DNA from: Rhizophagus irregularis
Taxonomy: Eukaryota; Glomeromycota; Glomeromycetes; Glomerales; Glomeraceae
Assembly (NCBI RefSeq): GCF_026210795.1
Contig: NC_089440.1
Location: 2,976,001 to 3,040,000, forward strand
Length of the DNA: 64,000 nt
Reading direction: 5' to 3'
Made by a program: the position numbers and the translations under genes. Position 1 is the first letter of the stretch. Each line of letters opens with the position of its first letter. This document shows, one piece after another, positions 1 to 11,275 of the stretch. Below the pieces are notes generated by a model, which saw nothing but the letters and a program-made list of their open reading frames with translations, was not told the DNA's origin and ran no database searches.

Positions 1-369
1 ATAACCATACTACATCAACTACGCCAACGATAATCGTGTCAATGCGCTATTTGATGATTTTTCACTTATTTTGGCCATTTTTCATAAGTTAATCTTTCTT
101 CTTTCTTTCATTAGTTTCCTTTTCTAGGATTTCTGTTCAACATAAATGTTATAAAAAATATTCAAATGTCCAATTATTATTGTATTTATTGTATTCTTTT
201 TTTAAAAAAAATAAACAAAAACAAAAAAAAAAATTTTTTTTTTTCGCTTTTTACCGATTTCTTTCTTTCAAAAAAATTTTTTAAGAGGTGTCAATGTTTA
301 TAAATCTTTAATGCATTCACACTTGACATTTCACACTCTTTTGCTAATTTACAATTAAAACATGCATAT

Positions 370-537
370 TTTTTTGAACAGCCATAAACAACAATTGAAA
401 AGCCCCAAGCAAATTATGGTAAATCAACCTTTTTTTTGGAACCATGAGAATTTCACAAGCATGATCGATCGCTTTATAATTACGGCTTCATCTTTTATTA
501 CGGCATTGGCCAGAATTAGAAAATACAATGTGAGTCA
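370..537 (+). other. possible internal exon of a gene running in from the left edge
   Basis: An open stretch lies between a good acceptor (a T-run followed by GAACAG ending near 380) and a good donor (AAT then GTGAGT near 531). It reads through PFFWNHENF and FITALARIRKYN. A following acceptor near 650 would add only two residues before a stop. No upstream exon can be fixed within the window and I recognise no family. It could equally be chance open frame in AT-rich DNA. Confidence 0.22.
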
Positions 538-953
538 TTAACTCATTATTATATGATAATCCAAGCATATGATCTCAATAATCCATTTTTTTTTTTAAAC
601 GTATAAAAACCCTCATTTTTTTTTTCTTTGTCCATATTTTAACGAATAGGACGAATGAATGTTTTGGTTACTTGTTTCACATAATAGTAATATATTTTAA
701 TTAATTGCTTTAAAAAGTGTATTTACTAAACTTTAAAAGATGAAACGAGGAATGAATAATAAATTATTATTTGAGGTGAATAGATGAATTACATGTGCGT
801 TTTTTTAAAGTCAGTAAGTCAATTACCAAATGTTTATATTTTTATTTTTCAATATTAAATATTCCATTTTATGAAAAGATAGATATGGGATGATATAATA
901 ATTATTATATTTTATTTTTTAATATAAATAAAAACAATAAAAATAATTTATTC

Positions 954-1868
954 TTAAATGTCTTTTACATCTTGTTCCGCTTTATCTAACCAATTTTTAA
1001 ATAATTCATTATCAATATCAATATCAATATCATTATTATCATCATCATCATCATTATTATTACTATTATTTAATTTTCTTTTTTCTATTAAATGATCTCT
1101 AACCATCTTCAATCTTTCAATAGCAGTTCTTTGATGTTTTAAAGTAATATTTTCATCTTGATCATTTTTATTATTATTTAATTCATTCTTTGCTTCAATA
1201 ATTAATTTCTTTAAAAATTTTGGAATACCATAAACATCATCCGTATATGTAGTTTTTAATAAATATTTTTCAATATCTTCATTTTCTAAAAATTCTTCTA
1301 GAATGAATTTAGAATCTTCTTTTCCATTTAATGTTGTTTGATTAAATTCTTCATTATAAACTTGATTTGTATAATCATTTGAATTTAAGAATCCTATAAT
1401 TTCATTTCCATCTTCAAAATTTTCATTTATTAGATTGGTTTTATGAGGATAATGATGATGAAAGGGATACATATGTGATTTAGCTGAAGGACATGGTTCA
1501 ATTTTATCCATGTATTGAACATTATGATTTAAAATCCATTGTTCCCAATCTTTATTTATATTATAATTTTCTTCATTATTATAATTAACATTACGAAATC
1601 TATTCTCATTTCCTTCTTGTGAAATTTTATTATTCAATTCTTGTAAAAAAAATGTACTTGTTGATGTTGTTGAACTTTGTTGTGGTTTTTGTTCATTAAT
1701 TTGTTGTAATAATGTGGTTACATTACTTCCGCTTGAAGGAATTAACGTTTCGCGAATTAATTCGTTTGCAGAATTACTTATTGCCGAAATGAATTTTGCT
1801 TTTCCCTTATCTGTTGAGTTATTTGCATCTGAACTATTTGATTTATTATTATTCTCTTGATTAGACAT
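954..1868 (-). CDS. low-complexity acidic protein of unknown function, 304 aa, single exon
   Basis: The intact intronless frame runs from MSNQENNNKS to a TAA. The N-terminal third is rich in Asn, Ser and Gln. The middle has a short Trp/His-rich stretch (WEQWILNH, then HHHYPH). The C-terminal part is charged and predicted helical, with an Asn/Asp run encoded by ATC/ATT repeats near 1015-1070. Two short segments resemble each other: FLNSNDYTNQVY and YLLKTTYTDDVY, each followed by acidic or hydrophobic residues, which suggests a repeated docking motif. I see no signal peptide, membrane span or enzyme motif. A peroxisomal import co-receptor is one idea raised by the repeated YTxxVY motifs, but that is a guess. 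It is likely a real gene because the frame is long for this base composition. Confidence 0.7.
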   Translation of the reverse strand: MSNQENNNKSNSSDANNSTDKGKAKFISAISNSANELIRETLIPSSGSNVTTLLQQINEQKPQQSSTTSTSTFFLQELNNKISQEGNENRFRNVNYNNEENYNINKDWEQWILNHNVQYMDKIEPCPSAKSHMYPFHHHYPHKTNLINENFEDGNEIIGFLNSNDYTNQVYNEEFNQTTLNGKEDSKFILEEFLENEDIEKYLLKTTYTDDVYGIPKFLKKLIIEAKNELNNNKNDQDENITLKHQRTAIERLKMVRDHLIEKRKLNNSNNNDDDDDNNDIDIDIDNELFKNWLDKAEQDVKDI

Positions 1869-2029
1869 GATTTTTTTTTCCTTTTTTATATATACTAAAG
1901 AAGGAAAATGTGTGGCTTTTTATAAAAAAAAAGAAGATTGTAATACATTGTTCTATAATAGCCAATAACGTTCAATTATGTACAATCGAATCATACGATA
2001 TCTATAATCCGCAGTAAAAATTACATCAC

Positions 2030-4179
2030 TTAATTATCAACCATGAGTCTTAAAATCATTTTGTTTTCATTTTGTCCATCCCTTAATTCTTCTTCACAGA
2101 CTATCTCCGTTACCCCAAATTTATTAAGTAATGTAATGGCAGTTTGAAGTCGATGTAAGTGATTTTGTTCCGGTGGAAATTCCTACAATAAAAAAAAATA
2201 AAAAGAAAAAAAAAAGTATAAATATTACATATATATCTTAAATTAATTAAATCTCTAAAAATATAACTTTTTGAAATATATACCAAACCAAGTTTATTAA
2301 TATATATTTCTTGATTATCAGAATCAAGTAATATTTCAACTATACGCGCGACTGTACTACCGAGATTGTCGATCGGAAATAAAAATTTACATAATTTTTT
2401 CATATTTACTACACAATTAACCCTTAATCCTTGATATTTAGATATATCTTGTAGAATCTTCATAATATTATAAAAAATTTAGTAATTTACGTTATTTGTT
2501 AAAATTAAATAATTATCCTTACCTTGAAATGATCAATGTTTAATGATTTTAAATAAAAACCACATAAAGCTTCGAATTCGTTGATGTCGTCATCTATTCA
2601 AGTTATTAAAGGATGCGTTAAAAAAAATCTAGATGAAAAAAAGTTTAATTCTCATTTATCTTACCTTGCGCATAAAATTTCGTTTCAATTTGTTTTAAAG
2701 CACGTTTAAAAAATTCAGGTTGGTTTTGGTATTTTTTCTTTTTTATTCCTTTAAAAAATAATAATAATAAAATGATCTGTATAAATAATTAAAAAAAAAA
2801 TCAATATAAACTATTATTGTAATTCACCTTCTCCGGAAATATTATCAAATTCATATTGAGTTTCATTCAGTGCCCTCTGCTTATCGTTCAAAAAAATAGT
2901 TTTTACATAAATCAGATTATCTAAATCTTTAATTTGTTCTTCCATCTTTTCTAATATAATTCCCGTATTCTTAAACGATAATATAAATTAATGAGTTCAT
3001 TGTTTTTACGAAGTTTGTTATGTAAACACGTTATACAAACCTTTTTACTTGGTGATTTCTTTGGTGACTTGATCGCAGAAGGTTTCCGTTCGGCCATAAC
3101 CTTTTGTTTCTGAAGTTTAAGTTCTTCTTCCTGTATAAATATATAAAATATATAATTTTTGCATAATATTTTTATTAGATTTTCAATGATCATATAGATT
3201 TTCCGCTAGTCTATGACTACCCGCAATCTATAATACACTCAAATTACGCGTTTATTATATGCTTTTGATCTGTTTATTCAAATTTTTTTGGCTAATACTG
3301 GTCGAAGTTTAATTTTTTTCGTTGATTATTTTGTATAATTACGCGCGCGCATAAACTGCAGTTAGAATGATTAGAATGAAAAAAAAAATCATTCATTACT
3401 TTTTGTTCATATTCTTTCTCTAAAGCTTCAACATCTTTTTCCATTCTTTTCATCTTTTTTTTTAATTCCGTCAATTCCTTTTTTGTATTTATTGTTTTTT
3501 GTTGCTTTTTTCGATTAACTTGAGACAAATGATTTCCATTTTCCTTGAATTCTAATTGAGATGATTTTTTCATTTCTGCATCTAACTCCATCTCACGTTT
3601 ATCCACCTTTAAAAAAATTTCGATCATCATTAAAAAAATAAATTATAAATTTTAATCATACGTATAGAAAAATATATGTATCTATATATATATATAACCT
3701 CCTCTTGAAGCTCATTCTCTCTTATTATTAATTCTTGTAACATTTCTTCTGCTTTTGATAAAAGAACATTGATGCGAGGTTCGATTTGAACCGCCAATGA
3801 ACTTTGAGTATCACGTATCTCTGGTTCAGTGACTAGTTCATATACCTATTTCATTATGCCAAAAGTTTGAAAATTAGTTATAATTATAAAAAAAAAATAA
3901 ATATGATTTTGACTAACCCTTTGACAATCAAGTAATTTTTTTATCCTTGAAAAGTCGCGCGAATTACTTTTTAAATTAAATAGAGTATTCTGAAGCTATA
4001 AATTTTAAATTAATAAACTTTTTTTTTAAACCAAATTTTATATAGTTGTAATGAAGTACCTTTGAAGAACTGTCTTGAAGGCGGTAAACACATTGTTCAA
4101 GACTTTGGATATAAGTCCTTGGCACTTGAGATGTATCGATAAAACGTATATCATTCATTTCATTCATTCTTGGACTCAT
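2030..4179 (-). CDS. SPC19: Spc19-like DASH/Dam1 complex subunit with a long C-terminal extension, 421 aa, ten exons
   Basis: Ten exons join in frame: 4060-4179, 3918-3995, 3699-3845, 3400-3606, 3041-3130, 2828-2969, 2665-2748, 2523-2593, 2284-2457 and 2030-2182. Residues about 13-115 match the Spc19 pattern: SLEQCVYRL, then a segment with DFSRIKKLLDCQRVYELV, then TEPEIRDTQSSLAVQIEPRI, followed by coiled coil. Spc19 belongs to the fungal DASH ring that couples kinetochores to microtubules. Known family members are about 150-200 residues. Here a Lys/Glu coiled coil, a basic KSPKKSPSKK linker and a compact C-terminal part of about 190 residues follow. The extension could be a fused domain, or a second gene starting near MAERKPSAIK. 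The start codon lies 122 bp from that of XRCC3 on the other strand. Confidence 0.66.
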
Positions 4180-4301
4180 TGTTAAGTATTCAACCAGTGT
4201 TCAGCAGTTCAACAGTTATTAGATGAATAATAATATAATAAATCACGTGCTTTATATCGCGTTTTACGTCATTCCGTGTTTTCACACTGATTAAAAGTGT
4301 T
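4180..4301. promoter_or_regulatory. shared divergent promoter with a CACGTG site
   Basis: Only 122 bp separate the start codons of the Spc19-like gene (minus) and XRCC3 (plus). The interval holds a palindromic CACGTG E-box at 4244-4249. The same hexamer occurs in several other 5' flanks of this window (see findings). Use as a binding site is inferred from position only. Confidence 0.4.
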
Positions 4302-5677
4302 ATGCGTAAACCTGTTTATACAGAAAAACGGATCGCAAAATATATGAAAAATATGGAACTTAAAAATATAGAACTAAGACCGAGAATCGTAGATGCTCTA
4401 AGATATGGTAGGTAAAAAAACGAAAGTGACATATTATTCATTTATTTTTTACGCGTTTTCACTTTATTTTATTTATAGCAAACTTTGAAACTGTATCAGA
4501 TGTGATATATCATAACGAAACAGAACTTTCAAAGATTTTAAACCTATCTTCAAAGGATATAAAAGAACTTGTAAAATGTATAGCACAAGAGATAATAAAA
4601 CCATGTCCATTAATATATCCACTTACAAACGCTCTAAAAATGCTTAATTCGGGAGAACAATGTATGTTAACTACGGGTGATGACATAATTGATAAAATCC
4701 TCGGCGGGGGAATTATGTCACGTGGAATTACAGAAATTGTAGGCGAGAGGTATTATTAATCTAATTTATATTATAGGAAATAAATCATAATTTGGTAAAA
4801 ATTATTTATTTTTTTATTATCGTTATTTATGTAGTGCTGCTGGTAAAACACAATTATGTTTACAACTTTGTTTAACAGTCCAATTGAAAAAAGAATTAGG
4901 TGGACTTGAAGGAGGTTTGTTATTCTTTTTGCTTTTTTTCCTTCGATGAAGAGATTTCAAACATTAAAAATCTAAATTGATACAGGAGCGGTATATATAA
5001 GCACCGAAGGAAATATTCAGATGCTAATAAAACGAACGCGGCAAATGACACACGCGATGAAACAACGATATGATGATCACCTTAAAGATGTGGATTTATT
5101 GGATAATATTAAATACATTACTGTTCCTGACCTGGACACACAATATCAAGTCTTACATTTACAGTTACCAATATTACTTTCTCGGAGTAAGATCCGGTTG
5201 GTGATAATTGATTCTATTGCAGCCAACTTTAGGGTTGCATATAATTCATCTAACGGCTCAACATTACTTCAACGATCTAAAGAACTTTGTAGATTAGGAA
5301 CTAAACTCAAAGAAATAAGTGATCACTTCCAATTACCTATAGTTTGTGTCAATCAAGTTTCTGATTTATTCTCTAAAAATGATATTAGAGAGTATATTGG
5401 AAATAAAGATGACAATTTTTGGGAATATGATTATTATCAGAAACAATTTTTAGCTGGAAAAGGTTCAAAAATCCCAGCATTAGGCTTGGTGTGGTCAAAT
5501 ACAATTAATTCAAGGATTATGCTATCCAGGGCCGATAGAACATTAGTAGGCAATGAAGATAATAATCAAAGGACAATCACATTAATGATGGCTCCTTATG
5601 CACCTAGACGTTGGGGTGAATTTTATATTGATTTCGAAGGAATACATGGAAAGACTAACGAACAATTGTATTATTAA
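4302..5677 (+). CDS. XRCC3: XRCC3/Rad57-type RAD51 paralogue, 382 aa, four exons
   Basis: Exons are 4302-4407, 4479-4749, 4835-4914 and 4986-5677, all in frame. The protein is a RecA-fold ATPase that helps load Rad51 in homologous recombination. A short helical N-terminal region precedes a core with Walker A GESAAGKTQLCLQLC, split across the exon 2/3 junction. Walker B is RLVIIDSIAANFR. The order GAVYISTEG, LLSRSKIRL, LPIVCVNQVSD and PALGLVWSN follows the XRCC3 layout more closely than RAD51, DMC1 or RAD51B-D. The C-terminus IDFEGIHG also fits. The length is close to human XRCC3. It faces the NDUFS3 gene tail to tail, with 94 bp between stop codons. Confidence 0.9.
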
Positions 5678-5771
5678 AAAATAAGTAGAAATTTAATAAC
5701 AAAAATAAAAATAAATTATAAATATATACATGTTTTTATTTATTAAAAAATTCAATTTATCTATATAAGAG

Positions 5772-6797
5772 TTATTTTTTTTCTGGATCTGGTGACTTTG
5801 GGAGGAGATTCTCAACTTTGAAGGAATCAGGTCTATCATCGTGACCAGGTCCTAGAATATAGTTTAATTAGCTAAAATTATTAAAGAAATGAAATTAATA
5901 TTAAATTCCTTACCTGTTTGTTCCCAAGGAGAAGCGGACCCTTCAAAGTTTCTGAATGCTTGCGTTAATTCTAAAGGTTCAATAACAACTCGTTTCCTTT
6001 CTTCATCATAACGAACTTCAACATAACCAGTCAAAGGAAAGTCTTTTCTTAAGGGATAACCTTCAAATCCATAATCTGTTAAGATCCTCCTTAAGTCAGG
6101 ATGATCCGTGAAATAAACTCCATACATATCATAGACTTCTCTTTCGAACCAATTCGCTCCATTAAAAAGAGGAGTAACCGAAGGGACAGGTGTAACTTCA
6201 TCGGCATATGTTTTCACCCGAATTCTTGCATTATAACGTATACTTAACATGTTGTAAACGACCTCAAAACGATTTTGACGTGTTGGATAATCAACACCGC
6301 AAATGTCCATGACCTGTTTAAACTGCGCACCTGTATGATCACGTAAGAATGTCATTACAGGGATAATAGCACTAGGAGCAACATAAAGTGTTAATTCATC
6401 CTTATAAACTGAATATTGTTGTATATATTTTGGAAGCATGGACAAAATATGTTTTCCATATTCATGAAGTGATTCATTGCTGTTTGGTTTTGTTGCATTA
6501 GAATTAGTATCAGCTGTCCAGACAAAGTAAAGTAAATTTAATTAAGAATCAATTTCTGAAAGAACAATCATTAGTGTAAAATAAATTCACCTTGTTTAAA
6601 AACTGGACTAGAGTGATAATGGAATCTTGAGGTTGATGAATAAATTTTACAAAAATTCGGTTGAAGACCTATTATAAAAACCAATTAATTTAAAAAGCAT
6701 CGATAAATGTTATTTCTGAAACTTTCGTACCTATAAATTTTGGTGTACGTTGTAGGCCAATGAGTCGACGAAAAACGGACGAGGTTAATGAGGCCAT
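5772..6797 (-). CDS. NDUFS3: NADH:ubiquinone oxidoreductase 30-kDa subunit, mitochondrial complex I, 274 aa
   Basis: Exons are 6731-6797, 6591-6668, 5914-6513 and 5772-5851. The first two exons encode a basic, Ser/Arg-rich leader ([15 protein letters not shown]) typical of a mitochondrial presequence. The third carries the NuoC/30-kDa domain: [28 protein letters not shown], and the family signature [22 protein letters not shown] followed by [16 protein letters not shown]. The protein belongs to the matrix arm, in the quinone-reducing module. The C-terminal tail ends PKSPDPEKK. The start codon is 127 bp from that of TOM7 on the other strand, so two mitochondrial genes share one promoter. Confidence 0.95.
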
Positions 6798-6924
6798 TAT
6801 TAAAAAAAAAACCGTTAAAAAAATAAAAAAGTAGTTTAATCACGTGAAGGTAAATCTGATAAATTTTTTTTATTGTAGTACAGTTAGTGATCGTCTTTTT
6901 TTTCTTTTTTTTCAGCTTTCAACG
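6798..6924. promoter_or_regulatory. bidirectional promoter of NDUFS3 and TOM7 with a CACGTG site
   Basis: The 127-bp gap between the two start codons contains CACGTG at 6841-6846 and poly-T tracts. Both genes encode mitochondrial proteins, so co-expression from this spacer is a reasonable inference. Confidence 0.4.
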
Positions 6925-7281
6925 ATGCGCGAAGAAACAAAGGTTTGTTAAAAATATTATAAAGCATGTGCATAATTTTGTCTTTAAACTAACTAATACC
7001 TTATTAGGAAAAAATACTTAAAGCTATAGAAATTACCAAAACTATTGTTCATTGGGGATTTATTCCATTTATACTCTATCTCGGTAGGTAGAATTTTTTT
7101 TTTTTTAACAAATTTAGGACCACCATTTTAATGTGCCTTAAATTGTAGGTTTTAGTCGAAGCGAACCAAAACCCTCCTTGATTAGGTAAGTTTTTTCATA
7201 AAAAATCAACATAATCCTTGTATTTAATTTGAATAAATTTTTTTTAAATTTAAATGTAGGATGATTAGTCCTCTTGCCTAA
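6925..7281 (+). CDS. TOM7: Tom7, small subunit of the mitochondrial outer-membrane translocase, 50 aa, four exons
   Basis: Exons 6925-6942, 7008-7083, 7149-7185 and 7260-7281 join to a 50-residue protein. The diagnostic core is HWGFIPFILYLGFSRS, matching the WGFIPxxxYLGF motif of Tom7 in animals and fungi. It is followed by a short proline-containing tail. Tom7 is a single-span tail-type protein that modulates assembly and dynamics of the TOM pore. A short charged helix precedes the membrane span, as usual. The first exon holds six codons and the last seven plus a base, so single-frame ORF searches would miss the gene. Its stop lies 93 bp from the stop of the convergent HbrB gene. Confidence 0.9.
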
Positions 7282-7374
7282 AGAACAATATTCAATGAAC
7301 ACGCGTAATAAATATATTATTTTTTATTAATTGTTTTAAAATATCATTATGTTTGCTTTTTATTAAAAATTCAT

Positions 7375-8877
7375 TTATAAAGAAGTAGCGGAAGAAAATC
7401 CACTTATAGGATTAGATAATTTCATTGAATTCGCAGAATTTGTAACTAAATTATCGGTAGTAGTGTTCAATATCGAGTCTTGAGGTGTATTTTTTGAGAA
7501 AGAATTACTACCATTATTAGAGTTACTTGAATTTGAATTTGAAGGAGACATTCCAACAAAACCTCTTCTGTCTCTTTTTCTCATAAATAATTTCCAATTA
7601 TTTTTTAATTTACCTAAAATTCTGTCCATATCTCTTTGATTATCATCATCAGATAAAACTGATGATAGAATATAAGACATTTGTAGCATACGAGTTGCTG
7701 TATCTGTTACTGGGATACCAGAATCAAAGTCATGAAATAATTTATCAAATGCATCTAAAAAATATTCAAGAAAAAGTCATTAACGAGTTGGATATTATAA
7801 AAAAAAATTATTAAGCCAATGAATACCTTCTATACGATTACCCATGGGTAAAATAACATGATCACGGAAACTCTTTAATACTAAACGTCTAATACTTAAT
7901 TGATTTTGTTGTGTAGTAGAATTATATATTTGTAACGGAAGAAAAACTCCTTCGAAATAAGGAATTACGGTACCAAAATAAAAAGACCATAATTCAACTA
8001 ATCGTGATACCAATTTTTCATCTGGAACTCCAACTAATTTTCCGTTCAATGTAAACATTCCTGACTCTAAAAGTTCATTTATACCATCATAGAGTAATTG
8101 TATCGACCTATCATTTATGCATCGTCTATTATATAAATAAGATTTAATACATTACTTAACATTTTAAATGTGTTTATCATCAAAAGATTGTTTTGCTTAC
8201 CTTACTAACTCGTTCAAATCCTCAATACTTAATTTTAACCCTTCACCGTTAAATAATGGTAAGACTTTTACCGCCAACGAACCCCAAGTATCATGCTGTT
8301 GTCCTGATTGTTCCATTTTCTCCAATTCTTTCGAAGTCACTGAAGAAGTATCATACAGCTGATTCATTTTATGATGTGAAATTGATGATGATGATGGTGT
8401 ATACGGTATTGATCCGCCGGAAAGTGATTTCTCATGAAAAGTAGTAGAAGATAATGAATACATCGTAGAAGTTGAATGCGATCTTTCCATTTGTGGACTT
8501 AATGTTGAATTTGTCATCGAAGAGGATGATGTATTACGACTAGAAAATGATGTTGCCCTCGTTGTACGATAAATTTGAGGAATAAAGGGTAGATTTTGGT
8601 TTTGATTCTGTTGTTGAGGAGGATTATTCCATACTCCATCTGTAGAAGTAGGTGTATTGGATGTTCCTGTTTCCGTTGTCGTTCTTTCCGTTCTTTCCGA
8701 AGTAACTGAATTAGGTCCTACATAAGTTGAAGCTGAAGAAGAATACGATGGTAAACTTGTACTAATAGGTGCACGAAGATGCGAGAATGATGATGCTGAT
8801 GATGTAGTTGATGTACTTAAAGAATTAATTGTTGAACGTGGCGATTCGTTAATTTCATTTATCGGATTTAAACTCAT
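7375..8877 (-). CDS. BIT61: HbrB/Bit61 (PRR5/Protor-like) subunit of TORC2, 451 aa, three exons
   Basis: Exons are 8201-8877, 7827-8125 and 7375-7754. Residues 1 to about 190 are Ser/Thr-rich low complexity and probably phosphorylated. The HbrB domain starts around WGSLAVKVLPLFNGEGLKLS and continues through LNELVRRCI, YDGINELLESGMFTLNG, LVELWSFYFGTVIPYFEGVF and RRLVLKSFRDHVILP. These are the landmarks shared with fungal HbrB/Bit61 and animal PRR5. The protein is expected in the plasma-membrane TOR complex 2, which controls actin and polarity. The C-terminal tail is Ser/Asn-rich. I chose MSLNPINE at 8877; an in-frame ATG at 8955 would add 26 residues. It faces the thioesterase gene head to head, 207 bp apart. 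Confidence 0.86.
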
Positions 8878-9084
8878 GATTTTTTTAATAAAAGAAAAGT
8901 TCCATACCATACCATGACGCCATTTATATTGATTTGTTTGGTCGACATTGTGCATGCATATTCATTTAACTTTAAAAAATGCCAGATACCAGGTATCTAA
9001 TCCCAAAATTGATTCTTTCACTTAATGTGACGCGGTAATCGTTAAAAGAAAAAAAAAAATTTTTTTTTCAAGCAATTTATTAAT

Positions 9085-11275
9085 ATGATTTTGGGAAGAA
9101 TTTGTGCTTGGATCATTTCGACTATTAATTGGCTGTTTAGGCCAAACAGTCGCCGCTTACTAAGAAATGTACCGGAAGCTAAGGAAGTGTCTTCGTCTAG
9201 GTAGTATTTTAGTTCGTATATTTCAAAAATAAAATAAACTTCTATTATTTATCATATTTCTTTTAACAGAGTAACAATGACAGAAATAGTTTTGCCCTCA
9301 CACGCTGATACTCGCGGTTTTGTTTTTGGTGGGGTTGTTTTAGAATGGATAGATCTTGCGGCAGGAACATCCGCAAAAAAACATGCCGTCTATCCATGTG
9401 TAAAGTGTAGTGTTTAACAACAAATTTCCATCAAATCGCGTCATTTATTATTATATTTGAATTAATTAATGTATCCCGTTTCATTATATAGGTTTCGAGG
9501 AGTGTTGACGCTGTTCATTTTATGCATCCTATTAGAGTTGGCGATTTTCTTATAATACAGGCTAGTGTAAATAGAGCTTGGAATACTTCGATGGAGGTTA
9601 GCTGATTAATATAATAATTTTGCATTTTATGGTTATATTATCGCGATCTACCATTTTTATTATTGTTGTTGTTGTCGTCACCTAGGTTGGTGTACGTGTT
9701 GAAACCGAAAATGCTATTACAGGAAAGCGAAGATATTGCTGTCATGGTAATATTCTTATTTAATCGATTAGTTTTGGTAACATTTCATTAATTACTTTAA
9801 ATTATGTATCAGCATATTTGACGTTTGTTGCTCTAAGCCCGGGTAATGACAAACGTGCTGGAAGTCCAAGATATAATACTACCACCGCAAAAGTACCCCG
9901 TATTATTTCAGTAACACCGATTGAGCAGCAACGTTATGACAATGCCGAAACCAGAAGGCAGGTAAAGATCAGTTAAAATTTTGTCTAATTATTAACTAAT
10001 ACGAGATACATATTGATTCGTTCGATTTTTTTTTTGCAGGCTCGTGTAACTAAATTAAAACATACAGATGATAAAGGCCACCGTGAACAACATAAACTAG
10101 AAGCATTAAGAGAACTTATGCGCGAATGGTCAGAGCATCGCAATACAGAAACAAAGAGTACTGCAGAGTTACCGCCCCTTTTACAAGAACCTGAAACGTA
10201 TAATGAACAAAATGAAGAAGGTGGTACTGACGCTAATGATCCTGCAAAATTATATTTAACTCGACGGAGGTCCACATTAAAAGGTGTTTTTCCTGCGCAG
10301 CCTGAATCCAAATATATTTCTGAAAGTTTTGCAGAAATTGTAGAAACGGTTTTACCTCAACATGCAAATACATTACAGGTAACGAAATAAAAACTTTTTT
10401 GAACCGTTTTTACTTAGTTTGTTTTGATATATTTGTTTTTAAATGAAAGATTACTTTTGGCGGTCAAATTATGAAATGGATGGAACATTGTTGTTTTGTT
10501 AGTGCATCAAGACACTCAAGACGGTTCCTATTATTGGCAAGGTTTGATTGGACTCCTTAACTAACAAATTTTAAAATTAAGTGATCTAATTAAAAAATTT
10601 TTTTTATCTCAATTATTATAGTATAGATTCTCTTCAGTTTTTTAGACCTACATATGTTGGAGATTGTACGAAATATGAACTAACATTACTAAAGTGTTTT
10701 CCTTGATTGGTTGCATTATATTTACATATATTATCATTTCTCAATAGGCATAACCATTCGATCAATTATTTCTCGTTCATTTCATTCAAGTATGGAGGCA
10801 TATGTATCCGTGGAAGCTGGTAAGTTATATGATATATTTAATAATTTTTCAGTTAGCAGACTTAATAAATTTTTCCCTTAATTTTTTTTATCATTAGTAA
10901 ACTTAATGACGGGAGAAAGATTCTTTACCAATGATGGTTTTTATACCATGGGTTAGTATTTGTTAACAGTACCCTTCATTACAATTACATGCAAGTCTTT
11001 TTTTTTAATTATTGTAATTCATTTGTATTTCGAATTCAGTTGCTGTTGATTTTGCCAATGCCCCAACACCTGTTTCAAATCTCATTCCAGACCGGGAAGA
11101 AGAACATGAAATATATAAAGGTGCTGAAGTCAGGAGAACTCTAAGGCTTCAACAACGAAGAGAATTAGTTCAAAAAGAAATGGCTACTCATCCTGAAGAA
11201 TTTGAAAAGACTCAAGACACTAACTTTGATAGTATTTCTGAGCAAAAAAACTATAATATAGTATCAACTTCCTAG
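9085..11275 (+). CDS. acyl-CoA thioesterase with two hotdog domains (ACOT11/12-like core), 465 aa, eleven exons
   Basis: Exons are 9085-9200, 9270-9399, 9492-9596, 9686-9746, 9813-9961, 10040-10378, 10450-10541, 10622-10665, 10748-10819, 10898-10951 and 11040-11275. The hydrophobic, Arg-bearing N-terminus (MILGRICAWIISTINWLF) could be a mitochondrial leader or a membrane anchor. Hotdog 1 begins LPSHADTRGFVFGGVVLEW, with HPIRVGDFLIIQASV further on. Hotdog 2 begins NTLQITFGGQIMKWMEH, with FRPTYVGDCITIRS further on. The FGGxxxxWM helices and the tandem arrangement match ACOT11/12 thioesterases, which hydrolyse fatty acyl-CoA. No START domain follows; the C-terminus is a charged helix. An insert of about 90 charged residues separates the two domains. 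Confidence 0.86.

Noticed and set aside
1-88. Open frame at the left edge ending in TAA (about 86-88)
   Set aside because: Too short and cut by the window edge; no splice or family evidence.
3340-3352. GCGCGCGC-type run as a possible regulatory island
   Set aside because: It is a few bases long and lies in an intron of the Spc19-like gene.
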